A stretch of 64,000 nt of DNA from JAZKHE01 sp040385525 (GTDB lineage: Bacteria > Bacteroidota > Bacteroidia > UBA4408): positions 248,001 through 312,000 of the forward strand of contig JAZKHE010000006.1 in the NCBI GenBank assembly GCA_040385525.1. The letters run 5' to 3'. Shown here piece by piece: positions 52,394 to 61,781 of the stretch. Under the pieces are notes generated by a model that was not told the DNA's origin, ran no database searches, and was given only the letters and a program-made list of their open reading frames with translations. Position 1 is the stretch's first letter. Every line of letters starts with the position of its first letter. Made by a program: the position numbers and the translations under genes.

Positions 52394-53873
52394 GCTGTTT
52401 TACTTTATTAAAATTGTTCATCAAAAAATAATACACTAATCCCGAAACAATAAAACCTACAAACCAGGCATAATGATATAAACCAGAAAGCCAATGCCAC
52501 ACTGCATTTTCATCAATTACTTTTATATTCGTTAAAAAACCGGGTACGTTTGGTAATATCCCAACAATCAACGCTATAATTGCAATACGATTAAATCCTT
52601 TGTTGTATGTATATTCTCCTTTTAGTTCATACATATCTTTTACATTCAATATTTTTTTACGAATAAAAAAATAATCCACAATCATAATTCCTCCGATGGG
52701 TCCAAGTAAACTTGAATAAGCAATTAACCATGTAAAAATATATCCAGTTGGATCAGCAATTAATTTCCATGGGAATATTAAAAATCCAATTATTCCTGTA
52801 ATATATCCGCCTGTTTTAAATGTAATTTTTGATGGAGCTAAATTTGCAAAATCGTTTGCAGGGCTCACAATATTTGCTGCGATATTTGTTGCTAATGTAG
52901 AAATTGCAACTGCTATCATGGCAACGCTTATTAATAATTTGCTTTCAAATTTCCCTGCTAAAACCAATGGGTCCCAAATGGTTTCGCCATAAATAATAAA
53001 CGTAGCTGATGTAACAACAACTCCAATAAAAGAAAAAATAGTCATGGATAATGGCAAAGCAAAAGCTTGTCCCATTACCTGTGCACGTTGGCTTTTAGCA
53101 TAACGAGTAAAGTCGGGAATATTAAGTGAAAGTGTTGCCCAAAAACCTACCATACCCGTTAGAGCTGGAAAAAAATAATTCCAAAACTGTGTACTGGTTT
53201 CAAATTTTGAAGGTTGAGCAAGTATTGGTCCTAATCCATTTCCTGCAGAAATAGCCCAAAATAAAAGTGCAAGAGCTGCAATAGGAAGAAAAAATGCTTT
53301 AAAAACTAATAGTTTTTTTATGCTTTCAATTCCTAAATAAACAACAAACATATTCAATAACCAAAATAGAAAAAATGTAATTGCCGGACCAGTTTGTAAA
53401 CCTACCCATTCTGGAAAAATTTGTGGTAATTCTGCAATGGAAGGAAACCATACTTTTAGCATTAAAAAGATGGAAAAACCACCAATCCAAGTTTGAATAC
53501 CAAACCAACCACAAGCCACAATAGCACGTAATACAGCTGGTATATTTGCTCCGTAAATTCCAAAACTTGCACGCGCAAAAACGGGAAATGGTATTCCATA
53601 TTTTGTACCCGCATGACCATTTAAAATCATTGGAATAAGTACAACTACATTGCCAATAAAAATAGTTAGTATGGCTTGCCACCAATTCATGCCGCCATCA
53701 ATTAAAGAACTAGCCAACATATACGTTGGGATGCATAAACTCATGCTTATCCACAAGGCAGAGTAATTCCACGTATTCCACGAACGTTGAGATAATGATA
53801 TAGGCGATAAATCTTCGCTATAAAGCGGAGATTTATCAATTCCTGTTGGTATATCTACTATTTCGTTTTGCAT
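52386..53873 (-). CDS. NCS1 family nucleobase:cation symporter
   Basis: A 495-residue transporter with about 12 membrane helices. NCS1 signatures are SQRSWNTWNYSALWIS at the start, FPVFARASFGIYGAN, and LSLNIPDFTRYAKSQ. It imports uracil, cytosine, thymine, hydantoin or allantoin; the adjacent deaminase and PreTA suggest pyrimidine bases. The 3' end overlaps the cytosine deaminase start by 8 bp, showing tight coupling. It begins 17 bp after the aminotransferase. Confidence 0.92.
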   Translation of the reverse strand: MQNEIVDIPTGIDKSPLYSEDLSPISLSQRSWNTWNYSALWISMSLCIPTYMLASSLIDGGMNWWQAILTIFIGNVVVLIPMILNGHAGTKYGIPFPVFARASFGIYGANIPAVLRAIVACGWFGIQTWIGGFSIFLMLKVWFPSIAELPQIFPEWVGLQTGPAITFFLFWLLNMFVVYLGIESIKKLLVFKAFFLPIAALALLFWAISAGNGLGPILAQPSKFETSTQFWNYFFPALTGMVGFWATLSLNIPDFTRYAKSQRAQVMGQAFALPLSMTIFSFIGVVVTSATFIIYGETIWDPLVLAGKFESKLLISVAMIAVAISTLATNIAANIVSPANDFANLAPSKITFKTGGYITGIIGFLIFPWKLIADPTGYIFTWLIAYSSLLGPIGGIMIVDYFFIRKKILNVKDMYELKGEYTYNKGFNRIAIIALIVGILPNVPGFLTNIKVIDENAVWHWLSGLYHYAWFVGFIVSGLVYYFLMNNFNKVKQHG

Positions 53874-53890
53874 TTAAATTTTATTACAAA

Positions 53891-55249
53891 TTAATTGCAA
53901 TGCTCATCCGCAATAGAAATTGCTTTAGAAATAATATCTAACCCTTCGTCCATTTGTTCTTTATTAATGGTTAATGGAGGAGCTGTGAAAATCCAGTTCC
54001 AACGAACAAAAGTGTACATGCCCAATTCATTTAATTTAGCAGCCACTTTGTTCATTATTTCCATCTCGTTTGGCGATGCATTCCAAGGCGCCATTGGCTC
54101 TTTTGTTTTTCTGTTTTTAACCAATTCTATACAACCTAATAAACCTGAGTTACGGAAATCACCAATGCTTGCGTGTTTGTCTTGTAACTTAAGCATTTGT
54201 TGGTCTAAATAGCTACCCATATTAGCTGCATTATCAATTAATTTTTCGTCTTCGTATACTTTTATTACCGCATTAGCAGCGGCGCATGCTACAGCATGTG
54301 CCGAGTACGTTAGTCCGATTGGTAATGGTTTATTATCGAAATGTTTTACAATTTCTTCTTTCACAATCATTCCACCTAATGGAATGTAACCCGCTGTAAT
54401 GCCTTTAGCCATACACAAAATATCTGGTTCAACACCATGATGATCAATTCCAAACCATTTTCCTGTTCGACCAAAACCACTCATTACTTCATCGCAAATA
54501 GTTAGTATTCCATATTTATCTGCAATTGCTTTTATTTTTTTCCAATAGCCAACAGGATATTTTATACAACCTGATGAACCACTTTCACCTTCCATTAAAA
54601 TGGCGGCAACACTTCCAACTCCTTCGTATTTAATTAAGCGTTCCATGTGAGCCGCTGCATTTTCTGCGCACTCTTCTGGTGTTGCACTGTTCCAAGGACA
54701 ACGATAGAAATAAGGGTTTTCTGCATGAATAATATTTGGCACACCTTGGCTATCATGCGGAATACCTCGTGGATCTCCTCCTGCACATAACGCTCCGTAG
54801 GTTGCTCCATGATAACTTTGATATAAAGTAATAATTTTATGACGACCTGTGTATAGACGCGCTAATTTTATTGCATGCTCAATTGCTTCGGTACCGCCAT
54901 TTGTAAAGAAGGTTCTATTTAATGAACCTGGAGTAATTTCAGCTAATTTTTTTCCAAGCAATCCTCTTGCTTCAGTAGCCATTCCCGGATTAACATAACT
55001 AAATTCGTTCATCTGTTTTACTACAGCTTCTGTAATAGCCGGATGTCCGTGACCTATGTTTACGTTCATTAATTGAGAAGTAAAATCCAAATAACGTTTT
55101 CCACTTCTATCGTAAATATAAACTCCTTTTGCACGTTCAATATTTAATGGGTTTAAACCACTTTGTTTTGACCACGAAAAAATAGTGTGTTCTAAATTAT
55201 TTTTTAAAATCTCTTCCGTTGAAGATTTCGATAATGTTTGTGTGCTCAT
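53891..55249 (-). CDS. Class III aminotransferase (probable beta-alanine / beta-aminoisobutyrate transaminase)
   Basis: A 452-residue PLP enzyme. Motifs: NGGTEAIEHAIKLAR near the N-terminal third, the phosphate loop, CDEVMSGFGRTGKWFG, and the PLP lysine in MAKGITAGYIPLGG. The class includes omega-amino acid:pyruvate transaminases. In this operon it would convert beta-alanine to malonate semialdehyde and 3-aminoisobutyrate to methylmalonate semialdehyde. The amino acceptor (pyruvate or 2-oxoglutarate) is not clear from sequence. Confidence 0.88.
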   Translation of the reverse strand: MSTQTLSKSSTEEILKNNLEHTIFSWSKQSGLNPLNIERAKGVYIYDRSGKRYLDFTSQLMNVNIGHGHPAITEAVVKQMNEFSYVNPGMATEARGLLGKKLAEITPGSLNRTFFTNGGTEAIEHAIKLARLYTGRHKIITLYQSYHGATYGALCAGGDPRGIPHDSQGVPNIIHAENPYFYRCPWNSATPEECAENAAAHMERLIKYEGVGSVAAILMEGESGSSGCIKYPVGYWKKIKAIADKYGILTICDEVMSGFGRTGKWFGIDHHGVEPDILCMAKGITAGYIPLGGMIVKEEIVKHFDNKPLPIGLTYSAHAVACAAANAVIKVYEDEKLIDNAANMGSYLDQQMLKLQDKHASIGDFRNSGLLGCIELVKNRKTKEPMAPWNASPNEMEIMNKVAAKLNELGMYTFVRWNWIFTAPPLTINKEQMDEGLDIISKAISIADEHCN

Positions 55250-55307
55250 GTAATTAATTATAAAATACTAAAACTATAAACTTATAACTCCTAACTATAA
55301 ACTTTTG

Positions 55308-56777
55308 TTAGCTCATCCAATTGGTTTTTGCTTCTGCATTCCACTTTACAGTTGATTTTTTGTTTTGTGTCCAAAATTCAATAGAACTTTTTCCAGTAAT
55401 ATCTCCCATACCAAATTTTGAATCGTTCCAACCACCAAAAGAAAAAGGCTCACGAGGAACAGGTACACCAACGTTTACACCAATCATACCAGCACTTGCT
55501 TTTTCCATTACTTGACGAGCTAAACTACCGCTTTGAGTAAATACTGCAGCAGCATTCCCATAAGGATTAGCGTTTTCAATTTTTAATGCTTCATCTAAAT
55601 CTTTAGCACGAATAATTGAAATAACTGGTCCAAAAATTTCTTCTGTTGCAACACTCATTTCTGGAGTAACGTAATCTAAAATTGTTGGCCCAACATAAAA
55701 ACCACCTTCTTTTCCTTCAACAACGCAATTACGACCATCTAACAAAATTTTTGCTCCAGCTTTTTCTGCTGCACTAATATATGCTTCAATTCTTTCTTTA
55801 GCAGCTTTGCTAATAACAGAACCTAAATTTTTTCCTGGAACAATTTTCTTTGCTTCATCAACCATTTTATCAATGATGTGTTGCACTTTGTCAACACCAA
55901 TCATTACAGCTGCTGCCATACAACGCTGCCCAGCACAACCCGACATAGATGCAACAACATTTGAAGCAGTCATATCTGGAGACGCATCAGGAAGAACTAA
56001 TAAATGATTTTTTGCTCCGCCTAAAGCAAGACATCTTTTTAAATTTGATGTAGCTCTTTTATAAACGATTTGTGCAACTTTAGTAGAACCTACAAATGAA
56101 ACTGCTTTAATATCTGGATGATCACAAATTGCTTCTACAATTTCTTTTCCGCCATTAACAACATTAAATACGCCATCTGGCAAACCGGCTTCTTTTAATA
56201 ATTCGGCCATACGCATTGCGCTCAACGGAACTAATTCAGAAGGTTTCATAATCATAGTGTTTCCAAGCACTAATGCATTAGGCATAGTCCAATGTGGAAC
56301 CATGTTTGGGAAATTAAATGGTGCAATAGAAGCAACAACGCCTAAAGGTTTTTTCTCAATTCTACACTCAACACCTTTACTTACTTCTTGCACTTCGTTT
56401 GCAATTATTTGTGGAATTGAAACTGCAAATTCGCAAAGCTCCATACTTTTTTCAATTTCAGCTTTTGCTTCATCGTATGTTTTTCCGTTTTCTAGTTGAA
56501 CTAACTTTGTAAGTTCATCCATGTGTTTTTCTAACAAACTTCTGTAACGAAAGAATATTTGAACACGTTCTTTATATGTCATAGTCGACCAAGCAGGATA
56601 TGCAGCAACGGCAGACTTAACAGCTAAATCTAAATCATCGTAATTTGATAAAGGCAATTTTGAAATAACTTCACCTGTTAAAGGACTGTCAATATTCATT
56701 GTTTCTCGTTGTGATGTAACGTACTGCCCACCAACATAATTTTTCACTTCAGGGTATTTCATAGCTATTTTCTCCAT
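55308..56777 (-). CDS. mmsA: CoA-acylating (methyl)malonate-semialdehyde dehydrogenase
   Basis: 489 residues of the aldehyde dehydrogenase superfamily, MmsA branch. It converts malonate semialdehyde to acetyl-CoA and methylmalonate semialdehyde to propionyl-CoA, with CO2 release. The catalytic Cys lies in GCAGQRCMAAAV. Upstream motifs are PFNFPNMVPHW and FVGSTKVAQ. The first gene of the ten-gene run. Start at MEKIAMKYPEVKNYV; the second Met (five codons on) is an alternative. Confidence 0.93.
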   Translation of the reverse strand: MEKIAMKYPEVKNYVGGQYVTSQRETMNIDSPLTGEVISKLPLSNYDDLDLAVKSAVAAYPAWSTMTYKERVQIFFRYRSLLEKHMDELTKLVQLENGKTYDEAKAEIEKSMELCEFAVSIPQIIANEVQEVSKGVECRIEKKPLGVVASIAPFNFPNMVPHWTMPNALVLGNTMIMKPSELVPLSAMRMAELLKEAGLPDGVFNVVNGGKEIVEAICDHPDIKAVSFVGSTKVAQIVYKRATSNLKRCLALGGAKNHLLVLPDASPDMTASNVVASMSGCAGQRCMAAAVMIGVDKVQHIIDKMVDEAKKIVPGKNLGSVISKAAKERIEAYISAAEKAGAKILLDGRNCVVEGKEGGFYVGPTILDYVTPEMSVATEEIFGPVISIIRAKDLDEALKIENANPYGNAAAVFTQSGSLARQVMEKASAGMIGVNVGVPVPREPFSFGGWNDSKFGMGDITGKSSIEFWTQNKKSTVKWNAEAKTNWMS

Positions 56778-56808
56778 TGTTATTTTTTACAATATGTGAA
56801 TTAAAATT

Positions 56809-56839
56809 TAATAATAAACGCTTTTAAATTTGTTTCAAA
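56809..56839 (-). promoter_or_regulatory. Weak candidate promoter of the pyrimidine operon
   Basis: Minus strand: TTTG at 56839-56836, 19 bases, TATTATTA at 56816-56809, a partial match to TAnnTTTG. GTTAGAG (56867-56873) and CTCTAAC (56905-56911) form a 7-bp inverted repeat just upstream and could be an operator. Confidence 0.3.
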
Positions 56840-57039
56840 CTCTTACACTTTATTGATTCTTGTTGAGTTAGAGGTGTAGGGTGATATGAGAAAATCATGT
56901 TTGACTCTAACAAAACGATAAAACAAATTTAATTTTTAAATTTAATAAAACAAATTTTTATCTAATTATTTTAAAAAATATACATTATATATAAGTGTAT
57001 AAATTTATAAGGAAAATGAAGTTTTAATTGATATTTCTT

Positions 57040-57047
57040 TAATTTTG
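57040..57047 (+). promoter_or_regulatory. Candidate -7 box of the CCA-adding enzyme gene
   Basis: TAATTTTG fits TAnnTTTG and lies 6 bases before the ATG at 57054. It covers the alternative TTG start, which rules that start out if the box is real, and implies a nearly leaderless mRNA. Confidence 0.4.
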
Positions 57048-57053
57048 CTGCCC

Positions 57054-58460
57054 ATGCAAAACTATTTACAACACCCCATTTTTAACATTGTTAAAAACGT
57101 AGCTTCTCAATTAAATTGCGAAGTATATGTTATTGGTGGTTTTGTGCGCGATTGCATTTTAAACCGACCGAGCAAAGACATTGATATTGTTTGCATTGGC
57201 GATGGTATTGCTTTAGCAAAAGAAGTTTCTAAAAAAGTGGGGAATGCAAAAGTTTCTATTTTTAAAACATTTGGAACTGCCATGCTACATTACCAAGATT
57301 ACGAAATTGAATTTGTTGGTGCTCGTAAAGAATCATACACGCATGCATCTCGCAAACCAAGCGTAGAACCTGGTACTATTGCCGATGATCAAAATCGTAG
57401 AGATTTTACGATTAACGCATTGGCTATAAGTTTAAACGAAAAAACGTATGGCGAAATGATTGATCCCTTTAATGGAATTAATGATTTAGAAAACAAAATT
57501 ATTAAAACGCCATTAGCGCCAGGAATAACTTATTCCGACGATCCATTGCGTATGATGCGTGCCATTCGGTTTGCTACACAACTTAACTTCACTATCGAAA
57601 AACAATCGTTTGATGCCTTGAGCGAAAATAAAGAACGAATTAAAATTGTCTCGAAAGAGCGAATAACAGACGAACTCAACAAAATAATTCTTTCGCCAAA
57701 ACCATCTATTGGTTTTAAATTACTTTTTGATACGGGTATTTTGCACATCATTTTTCCAGAAATGGTGTTGTTACAAGGCGTTGAAACTGTTGAAGGAAAA
57801 GGACATAAAGATAATTTTTACCACACTTTAGAAGTGTTAGATAATATTTGTAAAAACACTGATAACCTGTGGTTACGTTGGGCTGCTATTTTACATGATA
57901 TTGCAAAACCACAAACCAAACGTTTTGAGCAAGGTCATGGTTTTACCTTTCATGGGCACGAAGACAAAGGTTCGCGAATGGTTCCTAAAATTTTTACGCA
58001 ATTAAAACTTCCGCTAAACGAAAAAATGAAGTACGTGCAAAAGCTAGTTTTACTGCATTTGCGTCCAATTGTATTAGCAAAATCTGAAGTTACAGATTCT
58101 GCTGTGCGCCGTTTACTTTTTGAAGCGGGAGATGAAATTGATGATTTAATGACGCTTTGCGAAGCAGATATCACTTCTAAAAATCCTGAAAAAGTTAAAC
58201 GTTACATCAATAATTTTGAGTTGGTAAGAACCAAACTAAAAGAAGTTGAAGAAAAAGATAAAGTGCGAAATTGGCAACCACCAATTAGTGGAGAAGACAT
58301 AATGAAAGCTTTTGATTTAACGCCAGGCAAAGAAATTGGAATTATTAAAAATGCAATTAGAGAAGCAATTTTAGATGGCGAAATAAAAAATGAATACAAC
58401 GAGGCTTTTCATTTTATGATTAATGAGGGCGAAAAGCTAGGTTTAACGACAAAAAAATGA
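57054..58460 (+). CDS. cca: CCA tRNA nucleotidyltransferase with HD domain
   Basis: 468 residues from ATG 57054. A class II polymerase-beta head with VIGGFVRDCILNRPSKDIDIV (G-G, R-D, D-x-D), RRDFTINALAIS and DDPLRMMRAIRFA, then a C-terminal HD domain (LHDIAKPQTK, FHGHEDKGSRM). It adds or repairs the CCA end of tRNAs. In some Bacteroidota one protein does both C and A addition; the family includes poly(A) polymerase, but no other copy is seen here. Confidence 0.92.
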   Translation: MQNYLQHPIFNIVKNVASQLNCEVYVIGGFVRDCILNRPSKDIDIVCIGDGIALAKEVSKKVGNAKVSIFKTFGTAMLHYQDYEIEFVGARKESYTHASRKPSVEPGTIADDQNRRDFTINALAISLNEKTYGEMIDPFNGINDLENKIIKTPLAPGITYSDDPLRMMRAIRFATQLNFTIEKQSFDALSENKERIKIVSKERITDELNKIILSPKPSIGFKLLFDTGILHIIFPEMVLLQGVETVEGKGHKDNFYHTLEVLDNICKNTDNLWLRWAAILHDIAKPQTKRFEQGHGFTFHGHEDKGSRMVPKIFTQLKLPLNEKMKYVQKLVLLHLRPIVLAKSEVTDSAVRRLLFEAGDEIDDLMTLCEADITSKNPEKVKRYINNFELVRTKLKEVEEKDKVRNWQPPISGEDIMKAFDLTPGKEIGIIKNAIREAILDGEIKNEYNEAFHFMINEGEKLGLTTKK

Positions 58461-58535
58461 ATTACAAACGGAAGTAATAATTTGTTTGTTTAAAATAATT
58501 AAAATTCCGAATTTCGTACAAATAACAACACAATT

Positions 58536-59159
58536 ATGGCAGTATATCGTTTTAGAGTAACGTTTGAAGATTATGACGAAGTAACTCGTGATATTGAAAT
58601 TGGTTACGATCAAACTTTTGAAGATTTGCACAATGCAATTCAAAAATCAATTGGTTTTGATGGAAAAAATATGGCGTCGTTTTACATGACTAACGATACT
58701 TGGAAAAAAGGCAAGGAAATTACTTTAGTTGATATGAGCGATGATGAGGACGAAAGTAAAATCCCTATTATGTCGAAAAGTGTGTTGTGTGATTTTATTG
58801 AAGATCCACATCAAAAAATAATCTACATTTTCGATTTTATGGCAATGTGGACTTTTCAAGTTGAATTGATTAAAATTGTTCAAGAAGAAAAAGGTGTAAA
58901 ATATCCGCAATGCATTAAAAGTGTTGGTGTTGCCCCGAAACAATACAAAAACATAAAAGCGCCAGGCATAGATGATGAGGAAGATGATGAGCCAAAAAGC
59001 AAACGCAAAAACAAAGAGAAAATATTTGATGCAGCGGAAGTTTTTGACGAAGGTGGTGATGATGAAGATGATGAATTTGGTGAAGAAAGCGAAGAAGAAG
59101 ATGAGTTTGGAACAGAATATGGCGGAGAATACGACGACAATATCCGCGAAGACGTTTAA
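58536..59159 (+). CDS. pRiA4b ORF-3-like protein with acidic tail (207 aa)
   Basis: The N-terminal part (VYRFRVTFEDYDEVTRDIEI, then FEDLHNAIQKSIGFDGKNMAS) matches the PRiA4_ORF3 family, a small alpha/beta fold of unknown function first seen on an Agrobacterium plasmid. The C-terminal roughly 50 residues are extremely acidic (EEDDEPKS, EGGDDEDDEFGEESEEEDEF). It lies between the CCA enzyme and MiaA genes in the same direction, so it may relate to tRNA or RNA processing by context only. Confidence 0.78.
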   Translation: MAVYRFRVTFEDYDEVTRDIEIGYDQTFEDLHNAIQKSIGFDGKNMASFYMTNDTWKKGKEITLVDMSDDEDESKIPIMSKSVLCDFIEDPHQKIIYIFDFMAMWTFQVELIKIVQEEKGVKYPQCIKSVGVAPKQYKNIKAPGIDDEEDDEPKSKRKNKEKIFDAAEVFDEGGDDEDDEFGEESEEEDEFGTEYGGEYDDNIREDV

Positions 59160-59188
59160 TACAAACCAATAAAACTAAAACACAAGGT

Positions 59189-60091
59189 GTGAAAAAATTA
59201 TTAGTAGTAGTTGCCGGACCTACAGCAGTAGGAAAAACAGCTACTACTATTGAATTAGCTAAACATTTTAACACAGAAATTCTATCAGCAGATAGTCGCC
59301 AATTTTACAAAGAATTAGCAATTGGTACAGCTAAACCAAGTCACGAAGAGTTAGCTCAAATTCCACATCATTTTATTGATAGTTTATCAATTACAGAACC
59401 TTATACTGCTGCTAATTTTGAGAGTGATGCTCTGAAATTACTAACTACACTTTTTAAAAAACACAATGTTGTTTTTGTTTGCGGAGGCACAGGTTTATTT
59501 ATTAAAGCTTTGTTAGAAGGCTTAGATGATATACCAACAGCAGATGAATCTATAAGAATTGAATTAGAAATTAGTTACACTGAAAAAGGCATTGAGTTTC
59601 TTCAAAACGAATTAAAAAAAGTAGATATTGAAAGTTATACTACTATTGATATAAGCAATAAACAGCGAGTTATACGTGCCTTAGAGGTTTATAAAGCAAC
59701 AGGAAAGCCATTTTCATCGTTTAAAACAAACACCAAACAAAAACGAGAATTTGAAAGTTTACAACTAATTTTAGACTTACCACGCGAGCAACTTTACAAC
59801 AGAATAAACCAACGTGTAGATGCAATGATGCAACAAGGTTTATTGAAAGAAGCCGAAAGTGTTTTTGAATTTAAGCAAGCAAATGCACTACAAACAGTAG
59901 GTTACAAAGAACTATTTGATTTTTTTGAGAATAAAATTACGTTAGAAGAAGCTATCGATAAAATAAAACAACACACACGCAACTTAGCAAAACGGCAGTT
60001 AACGTGGTTTCGTAAAGATGAGAGTTCGCATTGGTTTAATCCCTCTCAAACCAAAGAAATGATAGCCTTAATCAATCAAAAATTACAATAG
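59189..60091 (+). CDS. miaA: tRNA dimethylallyltransferase
   Basis: A 300-residue enzyme that adds an isopentenyl group to A37 of tRNAs. The P-loop is AGPTAVGKTATT near residues 8-19; the DSRQFYKELAIGTAKPS, TGKPFS and QTVGYKELFDF motifs follow. GTG start at 59189, immediately giving KKLLVVVAGPTAVG. Length is normal. The MFS gene begins 3 bp after the stop. Confidence 0.94.
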   Translation: MKKLLVVVAGPTAVGKTATTIELAKHFNTEILSADSRQFYKELAIGTAKPSHEELAQIPHHFIDSLSITEPYTAANFESDALKLLTTLFKKHNVVFVCGGTGLFIKALLEGLDDIPTADESIRIELEISYTEKGIEFLQNELKKVDIESYTTIDISNKQRVIRALEVYKATGKPFSSFKTNTKQKREFESLQLILDLPREQLYNRINQRVDAMMQQGLLKEAESVFEFKQANALQTVGYKELFDFFENKITLEEAIDKIKQHTRNLAKRQLTWFRKDESSHWFNPSQTKEMIALINQKLQ

Positions 60092-60094
60092 ATT

Positions 60095-61309
60095 GTGCTA
60101 TCCTCCTACCGAAATATTGAAAAACCAATTTTAAATTTAATTTCTGCGGAGTTTTTTATTCAATTAATAAATAGCGCATTTTTATCAATACAGCTTATCT
60201 ACATGCAAAAAAGCGGTTATAGCGATTATGCTAGTGCAGGCTTTGTTTCCTTTCGGTTTTTGGGTGTTTTACTTTTAGCTTACCCATTAGGCATTTATTT
60301 AAAAGGCAGAAAAATTAAAAATTTATTTTTAGTTTCAGCAATAGGAATTCCTGTATTTTCCATCTTAATTATTTTCGCAATAAAGTACAATATAAATTGG
60401 CTTTTATATGCTTCACAATTTTTTTGGGGAGTTAGTTTCACCTTTATGCAAATACCTGTTTTACCCTTTATTTTAAGAAATTCATCACTTCAAAATCAAA
60501 CCGAAGCCATTTCGCTAAGTTATGCTAGTTATAGCTTTGGTGCTATTGCTAGCGGTTTAATTATATTTTTTTTAACGAAAGTTAATCCTGTTTTTTTTAG
60601 TGAGCAAAATGTATTGCTAACTATTTGTATCTTAAGTTCAATTGGAATTTACTTTGTTACAAAAATAAATTTAAAAGAAAATGTACCTTTTGAAGGCGAA
60701 AAAAAGCAAAAAACAAATGCAGCCGATTGGAAAATAATTTTTAAAGCACTCTTCCCTACCCTAATTATAGCTGTTGGTGCAGGTTTAACAATTCCTTTTA
60801 TTGGCATTTTCTTTTTTAATGTACACGGAGTTGATAGCGATAATTTTTCGATAATAAACGCAGTTGCAGCAGTTTTAGTAGCTATTGGTGCTATTTGGGT
60901 TCCAGAAATTAAAAGGCAAATTGGATATAAAATTGCAATACCTGCAACACAGTCGTTTGCTGTACTAGCTTTAATATTAATGGCTACAACGCAGTTTTTT
61001 AGTCAAATGCAAATTGCAGTTTATATTGCTGTTTTATGTTATTTAATTCGTCAACCACTGATGAATATGGCAGGACCAATGACAACAGAAGTTGTTATGA
61101 ACTATGTTGGCGAAAAAAACAGAGAAATTGTAAGTGCTTTAACATCAGCTATTTGGTCGGGAAGCTGGTTTATTAGCTCGCTTGCCTTTAAAGTTTTGCG
61201 CCAAAACGGAATGGCTTATGGCTACATTTTTTTGATAACAGCAGCCCTGTATACATTTGGTGTTGTGCTTTATTATTTGTTGGTTTTAGATTATTCTAGA
61301 AAAAAATAA
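60095..61309 (+). CDS. MFS transporter (404 aa)
   Basis: Twelve predicted membrane helices with the central loop at about 200-215 (NLKENVPFEGEKKQKT). MFS-like features include GRKIKN after helix 2 (a weak motif A) and the overall symmetry. It starts at a GTG 3 bp after miaA, so it is in the same operon. Substrate unknown; the sequence has no clear drug or sugar signature. Confidence 0.78.
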   Translation: MLSSYRNIEKPILNLISAEFFIQLINSAFLSIQLIYMQKSGYSDYASAGFVSFRFLGVLLLAYPLGIYLKGRKIKNLFLVSAIGIPVFSILIIFAIKYNINWLLYASQFFWGVSFTFMQIPVLPFILRNSSLQNQTEAISLSYASYSFGAIASGLIIFFLTKVNPVFFSEQNVLLTICILSSIGIYFVTKINLKENVPFEGEKKQKTNAADWKIIFKALFPTLIIAVGAGLTIPFIGIFFFNVHGVDSDNFSIINAVAAVLVAIGAIWVPEIKRQIGYKIAIPATQSFAVLALILMATTQFFSQMQIAVYIAVLCYLIRQPLMNMAGPMTTEVVMNYVGEKNREIVSALTSAIWSGSWFISSLAFKVLRQNGMAYGYIFLITAALYTFGVVLYYLLVLDYSRKK

Positions 61310-61317
61310 GCTAAAAA

Positions 61318-61349
61318 TTTAATAAGTTTAAAACATTTTTATATATTTA
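61318..61349 (+). promoter_or_regulatory. Weak candidate promoter of the 130-aa gene
   Basis: TTTA at 61318-61321, 20 bases, TATATTTA at 61342-61349; one base off in each box. It lies 24 bases before the ATG. Confidence 0.3.
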
Positions 61350-61373
61350 GGCGAACTAAAAAAATCAAAACTT

Positions 61374-61766
61374 ATGGGAAAAGGAACAATTAAAACAACA
61401 AATCCAGGAAAAAACGATGGTATTATTGTTGATAATAGTGGAAAAGAATATCCATTTTATCAACCTGAATTAAGTGATATGGCTGTGGCTGTTAATTATG
61501 TAGTAGAATTTGACTTATTAAACATTGATGGAACAAGCGAATTAGCAACGAACTTTGTACCACTGCGTACTGCAACAGTTTCAAAAATTACAAAAGATAC
61601 AGATGGTTTTTACATTGGAGAATTAACAGATAATGTAACTAAAATTGCTTACGCTTTTAAATCTGCTTTTGCAAAAAATAAAATACCAAGCGAAGGAAAT
61701 ACAGTACAGTTTAATTTGGTTAAAACAGCCGAATGCAAACCCATGGCAATTAACGTTACCTTATAA
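61374..61766 (+). CDS. Small protein with possible cold-shock/OB-like domain (130 aa)
   Basis: The start MGKGTIKTTNPGKNDGIIV followed by DNSGKEYPFYQ resembles a cold-shock domain (K-G-T-I-K, G-I-I, then an aromatic strand), but the RNA-binding RNP1/RNP2 aromatics are incomplete. The second half repeats a strand-rich pattern (ATVSKITKDTDGFYIGEL, then VQFNLVKTAECKPMAINV). It may be two OB-like folds. Not secreted. Function unknown; the fold call is tentative. Confidence 0.5.
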   Translation: MGKGTIKTTNPGKNDGIIVDNSGKEYPFYQPELSDMAVAVNYVVEFDLLNIDGTSELATNFVPLRTATVSKITKDTDGFYIGELTDNVTKIAYAFKSAFAKNKIPSEGNTVQFNLVKTAECKPMAINVTL

Positions 61767-61781
61767 ATAATTTTCTTTTTT

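Noticed and set aside
58880..59274. Antisense frames over the acidic tail gene
   Set aside because: They are Ser/His/Leu-rich mirror images of the GAT/GAA-rich coding stretch in the plus-strand gene.
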